DNA from: Geminisphaera colitermitum TAV2
GTDB taxonomy: Bacteria; Verrucomicrobiota; Verrucomicrobiia; Opitutales; Opitutaceae
Direction: 5' to 3'
DNA length: 64,000 nt
Assembly: GCF_000171235.2 (NCBI RefSeq)
Contig: NZ_ABEA03000084.1
Span: 1-64,000 of the forward strand
The notes under the pieces are model-generated. The model had not been told where the DNA came from. It did not search any database and saw nothing but the letters and a program-made list of their open reading frames with translations. The translations under genes and the position numbers were made by a program. Of the stretch, positions 19,328 to 29,403 are shown one piece after another. Position 1 is the first letter of the stretch, and each line of letters starts with the position of its first letter.

Positions 19328-22183
19328 ATGGACTCCCTCAACTGGTTAGTTCCCCTGCTGGTTATTGTCCCCGCCCTCTACATCATCCGCCGCATTCTTG
19401 TCATGCGCGCCCTCAGCGGACTCAAACACGGAAACCAGCGCATCGAACCGATCCCGGAAAACGCCATTCCTGTCTGGCTCACTGACATCACTCGCGCTCA
19501 AACCGACGCCCTTGCCGCCCACGGATTCACCTACCGCCGCTCCCTGCGCCTCACCAGCCCCAACGGGCCCGACTTCGATGTAATATATTCTGAATACACG
19601 CTGCCCGGCGAAGGCATCCGCGCCCTCGTCCAACCCTATGAAGCCGGCGTGCGACCCGGCGAATGCCACGCCACGCTCCGCAGCACACTCGCCGACGGCA
19701 CAGTGCTCGCCACCACCACACTCGACTATCAAGAAGCCCGTATCGCACCCGACTCACCCCGCCTCCGCACCGAACGCCACCCCGAAGCCGACACCGCGAC
19801 CCTGCTTCAATACCACCGCGCCCGCATCACCGCCGCCGCCACGGAACGTAGTGCCAACGCCATTACACACACATCCGCCGACGACGACCTCGCGCAAGAC
19901 CAAGCCCTGCTCGACGAACAAGACACCGCCCTCCGCGCCTCCGGCCTCGTGCGCACAGGCAACGACGGCACCCTCCGCCTACGACCCCGCGGCCTCCTCC
20001 GCTTTGCCAATCTCGCAATCTCCACTGCCGCCTACATCAAAAAACGCGAAAAACTCCGCCTCCAAAACCCCTCCCCCCCCCCCCTCCTTACACCCGAAAC
20101 CTGGTCCGCCATCGAATGGCGCCACTACCGCCAATTAGACACCCTCCAACGCCAACGCCTCACCTGGTTGCCCAAACTCCTCCTCATGCTCGTGTCGCTT
20201 GCCCTCTTCATGCTCGCGCTCCACTGGATCATGTCGCCAACGCTCGCGATCACCCTCGTCATCGCGCTCACCGTTCACGAATGCGGACACCTCCTCGGCA
20301 TGCGCCTCTTCGGACACCGAGACACACAACTCCTCTTCCTCCCCTTCTTTGGCGGCGCCGCCGTCGCGCACGACCCCCTCGTCCTCGCCCCCTGGAAACA
20401 CCTCGTCATCCTCTTTCTCGGACCCCTGCCCGGCATCTTCATTGGCATCGGCATGATGCTCTGGAGCACCGGCGACCCAACCCTCTCCTGGATATGGGAC
20501 GCCGGCCTCCTCACCCTCATCTTCAACGCCTTCAACCTCCTCCCGATCCTGCCCCTCGACGGCGGCCAAATTGCTGACGTTGCCCTCCTCTCGCGCGTCC
20601 CCCACTTCCGCGCCCTCTTCATGATCCTCAGCGCGCTTGGCCTCATTGCACTCGGCGCGCTAAGTGGCGGCGCCGCCATCATTCTCACCCTGCTCGGCCT
20701 CTTCATGCTCATCCGCACACCCGTCGAATGGAAACTCGCCGGACTCGTCAAACGCCTCCGCGCCGAACTCCCCCCCGGCACCGACGAAGAAACCGCCGTG
20801 CGCCGCCTCCTTGCCGACCTGCGCGGCCCCAACTGGAAACTCCTCAACAGCGCCCCCAACGCCCCCATTCAACGCCTCCAACACGCTCGTGCCCTCCAAG
20901 AACGCGTGCGCCGACCCAAATCCGGCTGGGGCGCGGTCGTGCTCGCCCTGCTCGGCTACACCAGCCTCTTCTGGCTCGGCCTGCCCATGATGGTCGTTAT
21001 CGGCAATCTCCGCGGCAACACCGAGATTCGCGCCGCCGAGTCCCGTGCCGACGCCGCCGGACTCCCTGTCACCAAGCCGCGCCCCACCTTTGCCCTCGTT
21101 GCCGATGCCGACAACGCCGCGCTCCCACTCCTGCGCACCCGCAACCTCGCCCCCCGCCTCTGGGCCGATGAAACCGGCACGCCCGAAGCCGAGACCGAGG
21201 CCAAACAGCAAGCCGACAACAAAAACACGATCGACCTCCTGCGTGAAGCCGCGCGCCTTCCCCGCTTTGCCCTCCCCCCCGCCGAACTCGACCACTCCTC
21301 TTATCCAATCACCGTCACGCTCCAGTTGCTCCAGACGAAAGTCGCCGACCTGCAACGCTACAACCAGCCCGACGACGCGCTCGCACTCGCCATTGACGGA
21401 CTCCGCGTGCTCCGCCACCTGCAAACCGCCCCTGGCTGGTGGAGTTGGTCGCAGCACACCGGCGCGTCCTCCCGGCTCTGGCGGCAAGTCGAGGACCTGC
21501 TTGCGCAAGGCGCCTCAGTATCAAAAGATCAACTACAACAACTTGCCACCTGCGCCAACGAGCAGGCGCTGATCGACTTCGCCGCGCAGGCGATCTTCGC
21601 GGAAAAAATCGCCCACATTGCCCTCTGGCGCGATAAAAGCACAAACGACGCGGACGACACCACCCCGACTCTTTCCGGGGGCGGCATCTGGCGAGTATTC
21701 GCGTGGATGTACGAGTTCAGTCCCACCAACAAACGCGAACGAGCCCGTTCCCTCGACGACGCCATCCGACTGCGTGGCACGCTCGCCGAAATCTCCGCCG
21801 GACGATGGACGCCAAAACCGCCCCAAACCACCGGTGACACCAACGACACTGAAGAATGGGACTCTCACACCTGGACGCTCGACAACCTCGCTGACACCGT
21901 TGCCCGGCAACGCCTTTATCGCGCCGCCCTCGCCGCCCACTGGACGATGAAAACCAAGGCCACGCCCAATCCCCCCGCGACACTGGACGACATCCGCGCA
22001 CCGTGGCTGCCATCCGGCACGACAGCGACGGCGATCACGCATCCGGTCACGGGCGCCCCGCTGCGCCTGGAGCAACGCGGCAAGTCCCCCGTGCTCGTGC
22101 TCGCGTCACTCCATCTCGACTACACGCTCCACAACTCCGACGCAAAACCCGAACTCGTCTGGCGCCTGCCCCCCGCCCGCTGA
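19328..22183 (+). CDS. Site-2-protease-like (peptidase M50) membrane protein
   Basis: 951 aa; HECGH zinc motif in TVHECGHLLGMRLFG and NLLPILPLDGGQ third ligand motif; several TM segments. Confidence 0.83.
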   Translation: MDSLNWLVPLLVIVPALYIIRRILVMRALSGLKHGNQRIEPIPENAIPVWLTDITRAQTDALAAHGFTYRRSLRLTSPNGPDFDVIYSEYTLPGEGIRALVQPYEAGVRPGECHATLRSTLADGTVLATTTLDYQEARIAPDSPRLRTERHPEADTATLLQYHRARITAAATERSANAITHTSADDDLAQDQALLDEQDTALRASGLVRTGNDGTLRLRPRGLLRFANLAISTAAYIKKREKLRLQNPSPPPLLTPETWSAIEWRHYRQLDTLQRQRLTWLPKLLLMLVSLALFMLALHWIMSPTLAITLVIALTVHECGHLLGMRLFGHRDTQLLFLPFFGGAAVAHDPLVLAPWKHLVILFLGPLPGIFIGIGMMLWSTGDPTLSWIWDAGLLTLIFNAFNLLPILPLDGGQIADVALLSRVPHFRALFMILSALGLIALGALSGGAAIILTLLGLFMLIRTPVEWKLAGLVKRLRAELPPGTDEETAVRRLLADLRGPNWKLLNSAPNAPIQRLQHARALQERVRRPKSGWGAVVLALLGYTSLFWLGLPMMVVIGNLRGNTEIRAAESRADAAGLPVTKPRPTFALVADADNAALPLLRTRNLAPRLWADETGTPEAETEAKQQADNKNTIDLLREAARLPRFALPPAELDHSSYPITVTLQLLQTKVADLQRYNQPDDALALAIDGLRVLRHLQTAPGWWSWSQHTGASSRLWRQVEDLLAQGASVSKDQLQQLATCANEQALIDFAAQAIFAEKIAHIALWRDKSTNDADDTTPTLSGGGIWRVFAWMYEFSPTNKRERARSLDDAIRLRGTLAEISAGRWTPKPPQTTGDTNDTEEWDSHTWTLDNLADTVARQRLYRAALAAHWTMKTKATPNPPATLDDIRAPWLPSGTTATAITHPVTGAPLRLEQRGKSPVLVLASLHLDYTLHNSDAKPELVWRLPPAR

Positions 22184-22309
22184 CGAATGCAGCGGGAACC
22201 GTTGGGGATTCCGAAGCCGACACCAAGGAGCGGCGGCATCCTGCCGCCGGACGACGCGGAGCGTCGCCAGTTTGACGTGGACGTGGCATTGGAGTGATGC
22301 GGAGCCCCT

Positions 22310-22323
22310 CCCCCCCCCCCCCC
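22310..22323 (+). repeat. Poly-C tract (about 14 nt)
   Basis: Direct read, just 3' of the GH10 stop. Confidence 0.92.
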
Positions 22324-22333
22324 GCGAGCCACT

Positions 22334-23668
22334 TCAAACCTGCAACACATGCACGCCCGCGTCGTTTGATGTCCTGACCTCATGCGTGCTCATCTCTCCG
22401 CCGTGCGACACCGTCACGCGATACGTGCCCGCGAAACCCCGGAAGCCATGCCGCCCGTCCGCATCCGTTGCCCCGCCCGATTCTGTTCGCCATTCATTGT
22501 GTAACAGATTTTTCAATACATCATAGGCGGGCTTCGGTGTCAGATCGCGGTTGAGCAAGCCGGAGAACACACGATCCTCGCCCGGCGCGGCGCCACCGTC
22601 CGGGACATTCCACCACGTGATGCTGTCCACCGAAGGATGACTGAACCAAAGTCGGTAAAAATTGCGCGCCACCTCCGCCTGCGCCGCCTGTCCCGAAGCG
22701 TCATTGCCGGGCGCGGTCAACGTGATCTCGCTCACATGCAACGGCAGGCCAAACGGAGCCAGCGTGTCGAGCGCGTGCAGGAGTTGCCGCGGAGTGAAAC
22801 GCCCGCCGGCGACGATCTCATAAAAATCCTCGTCGTTGAAATGGTGAAACTGCAGCCCGATGCCCCCGATCGGTGTCCCCTCGTTGAGAAGCTGGCGGAT
22901 CTGCGCCTGATATTTGTTCAACCCGACATTGCCCTCCGGCATCCACACGCCGGTGACCTCATTGATGTCCAGCCGCGTCCCCGGTGAAAACACATCCGCC
23001 GCCCACTCGAACGCCATGCGCTCGTAGTTGACCGGCATTACGCAACTCCCGCCCGTGGCGACGCGTCCCGTTGGCCCCATTGAGCAGAGCGATTCGTTCA
23101 GACCGTCCCAGCGTTTGATGCGTCCATTGTAACGCGCCCCGATCTCCCGCACGCGCTCCCGCCAGAGCCGCGCATTGTCGCCGGCCCGCGCCGGATCACG
23201 CGACAACCAGTCGGGTGCGGACCACTTGAAAAAGTCCCATACCAACGGATGCCCGTGCATCCGCAAACCATGCTGTTCGCAAAACGCCACCACACGATCC
23301 GGCGGCGGACGACGCGACACCGGCACACTGTCCGCCGCGTAACGCGGATGCCCGCGCTCGACCTCCAACCCGCGCCAGTAAAACGGCACCGTCGCCGCGT
23401 TGAACAACCCAAGAAACGCCTCCTCATAGCGCGCGTTAAGCTCCGGTGTCGGGTAGCCGTCCAACATAAAAATGTTGGCTCCGAAATGAAGCGCCGACGC
23501 CGTCTGCACGCACTCCACGCGCGCCCCCGGCACAGGCTTTCCAGAGGCGTCGGTCACGCGCAACGTGACGTTGGTTTTTCGATTCCGCTCAATGTCGGAA
23601 TCGATGCGGGCGTTGAGTTCGGGATCGGTCCAGAGAGCGCGATAGGCGTCGGAGATTTGAGTGGGCAT
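22334..23668 (-). CDS. Glycoside hydrolase family 10 endo-beta-1,4-xylanase-like, no obvious signal peptide
   Basis: MHGHPLVWDF, RWDGLNES, PLHVSEITLTAPG, FSHPSVDSITWWNVPDG. Start chosen at MPTQ; listed ORF extends to 23791 over the divergent promoter. Confidence 0.85.
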   Translation of the reverse strand: MPTQISDAYRALWTDPELNARIDSDIERNRKTNVTLRVTDASGKPVPGARVECVQTASALHFGANIFMLDGYPTPELNARYEEAFLGLFNAATVPFYWRGLEVERGHPRYAADSVPVSRRPPPDRVVAFCEQHGLRMHGHPLVWDFFKWSAPDWLSRDPARAGDNARLWRERVREIGARYNGRIKRWDGLNESLCSMGPTGRVATGGSCVMPVNYERMAFEWAADVFSPGTRLDINEVTGVWMPEGNVGLNKYQAQIRQLLNEGTPIGGIGLQFHHFNDEDFYEIVAGGRFTPRQLLHALDTLAPFGLPLHVSEITLTAPGNDASGQAAQAEVARNFYRLWFSHPSVDSITWWNVPDGGAAPGEDRVFSGLLNRDLTPKPAYDVLKNLLHNEWRTESGGATDADGRHGFRGFAGTYRVTVSHGGEMSTHEVRTSNDAGVHVLQV

Positions 23669-23743
23669 GATGGCAATGGGTTCAGTGTGCGATTGCAGAG
23701 CGATGTCATGGAACCGTGCGCTTGCGAAGGAAACAGCGTTGCG

Positions 23744-23759
23744 ATTGAACCTGTTCAAT
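23744..23759. promoter_or_regulatory. Candidate operator palindrome ATTGAAC-CT-GTTCAAT
   Basis: Perfect 7+2+7 inverted repeat between divergent GH10 and LacI-type genes. Confidence 0.6.
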
Positions 23760-23773
23760 TTCATGCCCGAAAC

Positions 23774-24853
23774 ATGGCCCAAACCCAACACGCCGTCACC
23801 CTGACCGACGTCGCCGCCCGCGCCGGATTAAGCCGCGCCACCGCGAGCATGGCCTTGCGTGACGACGCCCGCATCGCGCCCGCCACCCGCGAGCGTGTGC
23901 GCCAGGCCGCCGCCGCCCTCCACTACCAGCCCGACCCCGTCCTTGCCGCCCTCAGTTCGCGCCGCTGGCACCGGCGCGCCTCCGCCAATCTCGCCGTGCT
24001 GATCGACGAACGCTGGGAGCCCGCCGCCAGCACCTCCCCCCCCGCCTCCTCCTGGCTGACCGCGTGCCTCGACGGAATGCGAACTGCGTCATTACGATTC
24101 GGATACGTTTTGAGCGAACTCCGCCTCATCCGAGACCTTGCCGCGTGGCGACACCCCGACCGCGTGCTCGCCGGACGCGGCATGCGCGGCCTGATCGTGC
24201 TGCCGTTCCACGACGAAGCCCCGCCCGGCATGCCCGATCTCGACTGGTCGCGTTACTCGGTGGTGGCCGTGGGCAATCCCCTCCCCGGCCAAGGCTGGCA
24301 TCGCGTGGGCACCGACGCCTTTGCCGCCATGGGCCTCGTGTGCGACCGCCTCCGCGAGCGCGGCATCCGGCGTATTGGCCTTGTGCAGAATATCGGCACG
24401 GAACGCCGCCTGCGTTACGAATGGCTCGGCGCGCTGGCCAAGGAGTGGCACCTGCCCCCCTCCCCCCCCCTCCCCGGCAACCGTGCCCGTGTCCCCCGCC
24501 TGCAAATCATCCCGCCGCACTTGCCGGCAACGCTGGACGAACGCCGTTTCCTCGCATGGTTCCGCCGCGAGCGCCCCGAGGTCGTCGTGACCAACGACTC
24601 ATGCGTCATCACCTGGCTGCGCAAAGCCGGGGTGCGCGTGCCGGAAGACGCCGGCGTGGTATTGTTAAGTCGCGATTTTTCCCCGCAAACCAACGCCGCC
24701 GGCATCTCCCAACACCTCGACGAAGTCGGTCACGCCGCCATCGAACTGATGCACGGCCTCATTCTCCGCGGGGAACGCGGCACCCCCGCCGTGCGCCGCG
24801 AAATGCTGGTGCATCCGCACTGGACGGAGGGCGCCACACTGCGCCGCCCGTAG
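23774..24853 (+). CDS. LacI family transcriptional regulator
   Basis: VTLTDVAARAGLSRATASMALRDDARIAPATRERVRQAAAALHYQPDPVLAAL HTH; periplasmic-binding-like sensor domain. Start taken at MAQTQ. Confidence 0.9.
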   Translation: MAQTQHAVTLTDVAARAGLSRATASMALRDDARIAPATRERVRQAAAALHYQPDPVLAALSSRRWHRRASANLAVLIDERWEPAASTSPPASSWLTACLDGMRTASLRFGYVLSELRLIRDLAAWRHPDRVLAGRGMRGLIVLPFHDEAPPGMPDLDWSRYSVVAVGNPLPGQGWHRVGTDAFAAMGLVCDRLRERGIRRIGLVQNIGTERRLRYEWLGALAKEWHLPPSPPLPGNRARVPRLQIIPPHLPATLDERRFLAWFRRERPEVVVTNDSCVITWLRKAGVRVPEDAGVVLLSRDFSPQTNAAGISQHLDEVGHAAIELMHGLILRGERGTPAVRREMLVHPHWTEGATLRRP

Positions 24854-24970
24854 TGGAGACAAACACCGAATTCATTCTGCATTCCGGTTTCGCTTCACCT
24901 CGAGTTTACTGGTACGAAATGGGAGGAGCGACACCGCCATCCTTTTGGAGCAAATCTGATCCACCCATGT

Positions 24971-25798
24971 TCACCCATGCCCGCTCGAAGGTTGCGGCAC
25001 CACCCCGCCAAAGCCCCCCGCGCTGCTGCGGCGCAGTCCAAGGGCCACCAGCCAGCGTTGCCACAAACTGCGGTAGGCGCGGGGACGCGCCACGCGCAAT
25101 ATCGCCGGCAGACGCGGGGACGCGATATCCGGAGCCGGAGGAGGGGAGGCAAATGTCTGCACAGACAACATGTCGTCGATGTGTTCGTAGAGCGCGAGGC
25201 CCGCGTCCTGCCAGCGCACGAGCACATGGTCGAGCCCGCTGCGCGGAGCACCCGGTTTGTCGCTCCAGAGAAGCACGGCGGTGATGCCGTTGCGTTTCAG
25301 AAAATCCGCCGACGGGAAATCCTGCGGAAACACCACCCAGCGATTGTCGTAGTCGCCGGGCGATGGCGCGCGCGACGGGTTGCGGTTGGCGTCGAGCATG
25401 AAGACTGGCGGCGCATCAGGCGGGAACGGCTGCGGAAGCGATGTGAGCACCGGTCCCGCGTCCACCAGCCGGCGCACGAGATCGGCCACGGGCACGCAGG
25501 CGTTGACACCATTGGTCGTGTTGAACAGCGGCACGGGACGAAACCCGCGCGCGGCAAACTGCAACGCCCGCTCCACCGTCTGCACGCCGGGCAGGTCGAG
25601 CACCACCGCCGTTCGACCGCTCCGCGCCGCCGCCAGCCACGCCAGCACGCCCGGATCGGGCGGCGGCAGCGCGACCGCAAACGGCTGCCCGCTCGAGGGA
25701 GGATTCGCACTCATGTCGGCAAAAAGAACGGGCTTGGCCCACGGACTCCACACCGAGTCGGCGGGCGCCCAGATTCGAAAGAGTTCACGATTGGTCAT
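24971..25798 (-). CDS. Hypothetical protein
   Basis: 275 aa; immediately downstream of and co-oriented with the ATP-grasp-like gene; no family recognised. Confidence 0.6.
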   Translation of the reverse strand: MTNRELFRIWAPADSVWSPWAKPVLFADMSANPPSSGQPFAVALPPPDPGVLAWLAAARSGRTAVVLDLPGVQTVERALQFAARGFRPVPLFNTTNGVNACVPVADLVRRLVDAGPVLTSLPQPFPPDAPPVFMLDANRNPSRAPSPGDYDNRWVVFPQDFPSADFLKRNGITAVLLWSDKPGAPRSGLDHVLVRWQDAGLALYEHIDDMLSVQTFASPPPAPDIASPRLPAILRVARPRAYRSLWQRWLVALGLRRSSAGGFGGVVPQPSSGHG

Positions 25799-25811
25799 GA
25801 TGGTTGATTAG

Positions 25812-27155
25812 TTAAATTTCGGATACATTTTTAGATTGAAACCCTGGCGCGACCAACACGGCGACATCGTGCGCGTGCGCCTCAATGAGCGGACGTGACG
25901 AGGCGCGACCGTAGGCGCCAGCCACCCGACCATCGATCACATAAACGCCCACGCATGGATACAACACACCGACCGCTGTTCCAGTCTCCCACGGCGTCGG
26001 TTCAAAACGCCGCTGCGCCACCCAATGCCGCGGATGCCGCCGTGCGTCGCGCAGATGCTTGCGACGCTCGGCCTCGGGCGTCACTCCGGCCAGCAGCACC
26101 GCGTCGCCCACGCGGCCCAGCGCGGGCTTCACGACCCATTGCGGCGCATCGAGCGCACTCCCGGCGGCGGTGACGCCGTCGCGCGGATCAAACGTCTCCG
26201 GCAAAAACCGCGCCCACAACGGCGCCTCCACACCGAGCCTCGGCCACAGAAGCGGAAATCGTTTCGATTGCGAAACCAACGCCCACGCCGGATTGACCGA
26301 CGGACAAGCGTCCGTGAAAAACCGCCGCCACGCACTCCGCCAGCCCAGGTTGGGCAGCCACTCGCCGGGAAAAAACCGAAACATCGCATCCAGCCGCCGC
26401 CAGCCACGCCCGTCGTATGCCTCGCATTCGCCGCCTCCGAATGCATCCAATTTTCCACTACCTCCAAAACGCACATCCGCCGGGCTGACCAGCAACGACG
26501 CCAGCCCCGCCTCCGACAGCCGTCCCGCCAGGCAGCGCATCACCTGCCGGTCGTCGGTGTAGGCCGTGGCATGCACGAGTCCCACGCACGCCCCCGGTGC
26601 CAGCCTGCATGCAAACGCCTCCGCAATCGCCTTTGCCGGATCACCCGCAGGCACGCCAGCACGCGCGCCCGCATGTGTCGCAATGAGCGCCGCCACGCCC
26701 GACGCCTCGACAAAACCTCCCGGCACATCGCTGTTCACCTCGGAAATCCGCCAGCCCTCGCGTGTGTGGTGAAAATCAAACCGCATCACCCGAAACGCCG
26801 TCGCCGCCCCCGGTCCCGCCCCATCCGCACACGCCCGCCGCAGCACGCGCACGACGCGCCCCGGCAGCCCCAATTCACCCAACGCCCGATCGCGCACGCG
26901 CACCGGCGCACGCCACAACGCCTCCTCCGCCGCCAGCAATTCTGTCGCCAGCCCCTCGGCGGCCTCCGCCAGAAACCCCCACTCGTCACGTGGCAGCACC
27001 AGCGGTTGCATCAAAATCACGTCCGTGTCGCCCACGCGCGGGTCCCACTTGTGACACCCGAACACCGCCTCCTCGCGCACCTGAGCCCACACCTCCTGCG
27101 GGAGAGGTTGCGACTCCAGCCACGGCGACGGACAACATTGACCGGGCGCACTCAT
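25812..27155 (-). CDS. Glutathionylspermidine-synthase-like/ATP-grasp protein
   Basis: RFDFHHTREGWRISEVNSDVPGGFVEASGV and C-terminal WVVKPALGRVGDAVLL; start at MSAPG overlaps the upstream stop (ATGA). Confidence 0.65.
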   Translation of the reverse strand: MSAPGQCCPSPWLESQPLPQEVWAQVREEAVFGCHKWDPRVGDTDVILMQPLVLPRDEWGFLAEAAEGLATELLAAEEALWRAPVRVRDRALGELGLPGRVVRVLRRACADGAGPGAATAFRVMRFDFHHTREGWRISEVNSDVPGGFVEASGVAALIATHAGARAGVPAGDPAKAIAEAFACRLAPGACVGLVHATAYTDDRQVMRCLAGRLSEAGLASLLVSPADVRFGGSGKLDAFGGGECEAYDGRGWRRLDAMFRFFPGEWLPNLGWRSAWRRFFTDACPSVNPAWALVSQSKRFPLLWPRLGVEAPLWARFLPETFDPRDGVTAAGSALDAPQWVVKPALGRVGDAVLLAGVTPEAERRKHLRDARRHPRHWVAQRRFEPTPWETGTAVGVLYPCVGVYVIDGRVAGAYGRASSRPLIEAHAHDVAVLVAPGFQSKNVSEI

Positions 27156-28015
27156 CACCAGCGTCCGAAAAAAGCCAGGAACAACCACGCCAGTCCAAAC
27201 TGTATCAACGCCGGCACTACGCCTCGCGCGAACAACGACGGCCTCGCCATCCGCGCCGCTTCCACCGAAGCCATGCGAAGCCGCCCCCCTCCGGTCGCCG
27301 CGCCGCCGCTCCCGCCCAGCACCGCCTCAAACAACAACGCCACCACCAGCAGCGACCACGCGCCCCACGCGATGTGCCAGAAATCATTCCATGCCCCCGC
27401 CATGCCCAGCCAGTTGCCCGCCGCCGCACGCCCCAGAATCACGCCCGACGCCACGAACCACGCCCCCGTTCGCAACCCCGCCGCCTCATCGCGCTCCACC
27501 GTGATCCGCTCCGCCACGCGACAGATTTTCGCCAGCACGCACCACGCAGCCAGCAACGACCCAAACGCCAGACCCGAGCACACGAGCACCACCCACCACC
27601 CCGGCCCGTCGCCGATATTGGACCCCGCGTAAGCCGCCGAAAACCCCACAACCGCTCCGGCCAGCGCGAGGCGCGCGGCGGGATTGCGCCGCTCGATCAC
27701 ATCGTCTCGCAAACTCAGGCCCAGCCACCCCAGTAATCCGATCCCCATCGGCACCACCGCCGCACCGATCAGCAGATAAAAAATCATGTAAACCAAACTA
27801 TCGCGCACATCGTAACTCGCCCAAAACGCCAGCACGCAAAACAACCCCGCCAGACTCAACGTGCATGCCGCCGGCACCACTCCGCGCCAGCGAGTCCGCG
27901 CCCCCGGAGCCAGATCAACCCCCGCCAGCGCCCTTGCCGTGTAAATCCACCTGCCCCACGCCACCAGCGAGAAGATAATCGAAAAAATGAAGGGAAACGC
28001 TTCGTCGGGGGACAT
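27155..28015 (-). CDS. Hypothetical multi-pass membrane protein
   Basis: 286 aa with about 7-8 hydrophobic segments. Confidence 0.65.
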   Translation of the reverse strand: MSPDEAFPFIFSIIFSLVAWGRWIYTARALAGVDLAPGARTRWRGVVPAACTLSLAGLFCVLAFWASYDVRDSLVYMIFYLLIGAAVVPMGIGLLGWLGLSLRDDVIERRNPAARLALAGAVVGFSAAYAGSNIGDGPGWWVVLVCSGLAFGSLLAAWCVLAKICRVAERITVERDEAAGLRTGAWFVASGVILGRAAAGNWLGMAGAWNDFWHIAWGAWSLLVVALLFEAVLGGSGGAATGGGRLRMASVEAARMARPSLFARGVVPALIQFGLAWLFLAFFGRW

Positions 28016-28168
28016 GATGCCCCGGAGTGAACCCTCCCCCCCCCTCCGTCCGCAAATGCAAAACTCTTCACATCAATCCCTCTCCCCCCCCCCCCCCCGC
28101 CCCTCCATTTTGCCTCATTCATTTTTCCGCTTTGCCCCCAAGCCCCTGCGTCTCTGACACTGGAAAAC

Positions 28169-29245
28169 ATGTCGAAAAACTACGAGGTTCCCGCGTTTCT
28201 CTCCGAACTGCTCGCCGCCCGCTCGCCCTCCGGCGACGAAGGCCCGGCCCAAGCCGTCTTTGACCGCCACGTCAAAACCGCCGCCGACTCCTACGCCAAG
28301 GACGCCCTCGGCAACCGCATCGCCACCCTCAACCCAACCGGTGATCCCATTGTCATGTTCGCCGGTCACATGGACGAACTCGGCCTCATCATCACCTACG
28401 TCAACAAAGAGGGCTTTGTTTACTTCGACACCATCGGCGGCCACGACCGCATCATGATCCCCGGTCGCCGCGTTGTTATCCGATCCGCCAACGGCCCCGT
28501 TTTCGGCGTCACCGGCAAACGCGCCATCCACCTCATGAGCCCCGACGACCGCAAAAAAGTCCCGGAAATCCATGAAATGTGGATCGACATCGGCGCCCGC
28601 TCCAAAAAGGAAGCCCTCGAACGTATCGCCATCGGCGATACCGCCACCTACGCGCAAGGCTTCGAACTCATCCACGGCAGCGTCGGCACGGCCCGCGCCT
28701 TCGACAACAAAGTCGGCGCCTACATCGTCGGCGAAACCCTCCGCCGCCTTGCCGAAAATAAACACCGCAAAAAACTCGCCGCCCGCATCGTCTCTGTCGC
28801 CACCGCGCAGGAGGAGATCGGTACCCGCGGAGCCACTACCGCCGCCTACGCCGTCAACCCGCACCTCGCCGTCGCCGTCGATGTCGGCCACGCCACCGAC
28901 CACCCCGATTGCGACAACCGCAAATACGGCGAAACCAAGCTTGGCGGCGGCCCCATCATCTGCCGCGGCCCCAACATCAATCCCCTCATTTACCAGCGCC
29001 TCGTCAAAGCCGCGAAGAAACTCGACATCCCGCACCAATTCGAAGCCGACCCACGCCCCACCGGCACCGACGCCCGCGCCATCCAGATGGGACGCGGCGG
29101 CGTTGCCACCGGCCTCATCAGCGTCCCCCTCCGCTACATGCACACCCCCAGCGAAGTCGTTGACCTCATGGACGTGGAACGCTGCGTGCAACTCCTCGTC
29201 CAATTCTCCCTCGAACTAAAAAAGAACGACCACCTCCACTGGTAA
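28169..29245 (+). CDS. M42 family metallopeptidase
   Basis: MFAGHMDELGLIITYV, ARAFDNKVGAYIVGE, ATAQEEIGTRGATTAAYAVNPHLAVAVDVGHATDHP. Confidence 0.92.
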   Translation: MSKNYEVPAFLSELLAARSPSGDEGPAQAVFDRHVKTAADSYAKDALGNRIATLNPTGDPIVMFAGHMDELGLIITYVNKEGFVYFDTIGGHDRIMIPGRRVVIRSANGPVFGVTGKRAIHLMSPDDRKKVPEIHEMWIDIGARSKKEALERIAIGDTATYAQGFELIHGSVGTARAFDNKVGAYIVGETLRRLAENKHRKKLAARIVSVATAQEEIGTRGATTAAYAVNPHLAVAVDVGHATDHPDCDNRKYGETKLGGGPIICRGPNINPLIYQRLVKAAKKLDIPHQFEADPRPTGTDARAIQMGRGGVATGLISVPLRYMHTPSEVVDLMDVERCVQLLVQFSLELKKNDHLHW

Positions 29246-29260
29246 ACGAACAGCACGAAC

Positions 29261-29343
29261 TCACGCAGAGGCGCAAAGACGGAGATTTTTTTTCTCTGCC
29301 ACTCCTCCCCCCCCCCCCCCCGCGTCTCCGCGCCTCCGCGTGA
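29261..29343. repeat. Short-period inverted repeat with C15 tract in the loop
   Basis: TCACGCAGAGGCGCAAAGACGGAG pairs with GCGTCTCCGCGCCTCCGCGTGA; poly-C at 29307-29321. Confidence 0.75.
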
Positions 29344-29403
29344 AAACACCAACGTTCAAAACCACATTTCACATTTAACACCCGACCATCGCAATCCACC
29401 GCC

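Noticed and set aside
26025-27632. 535-aa plus-strand Arg/Pro-rich ORF
   Set aside because: Antisense to two better-supported minus-strand genes; composition typical of shadow frames.
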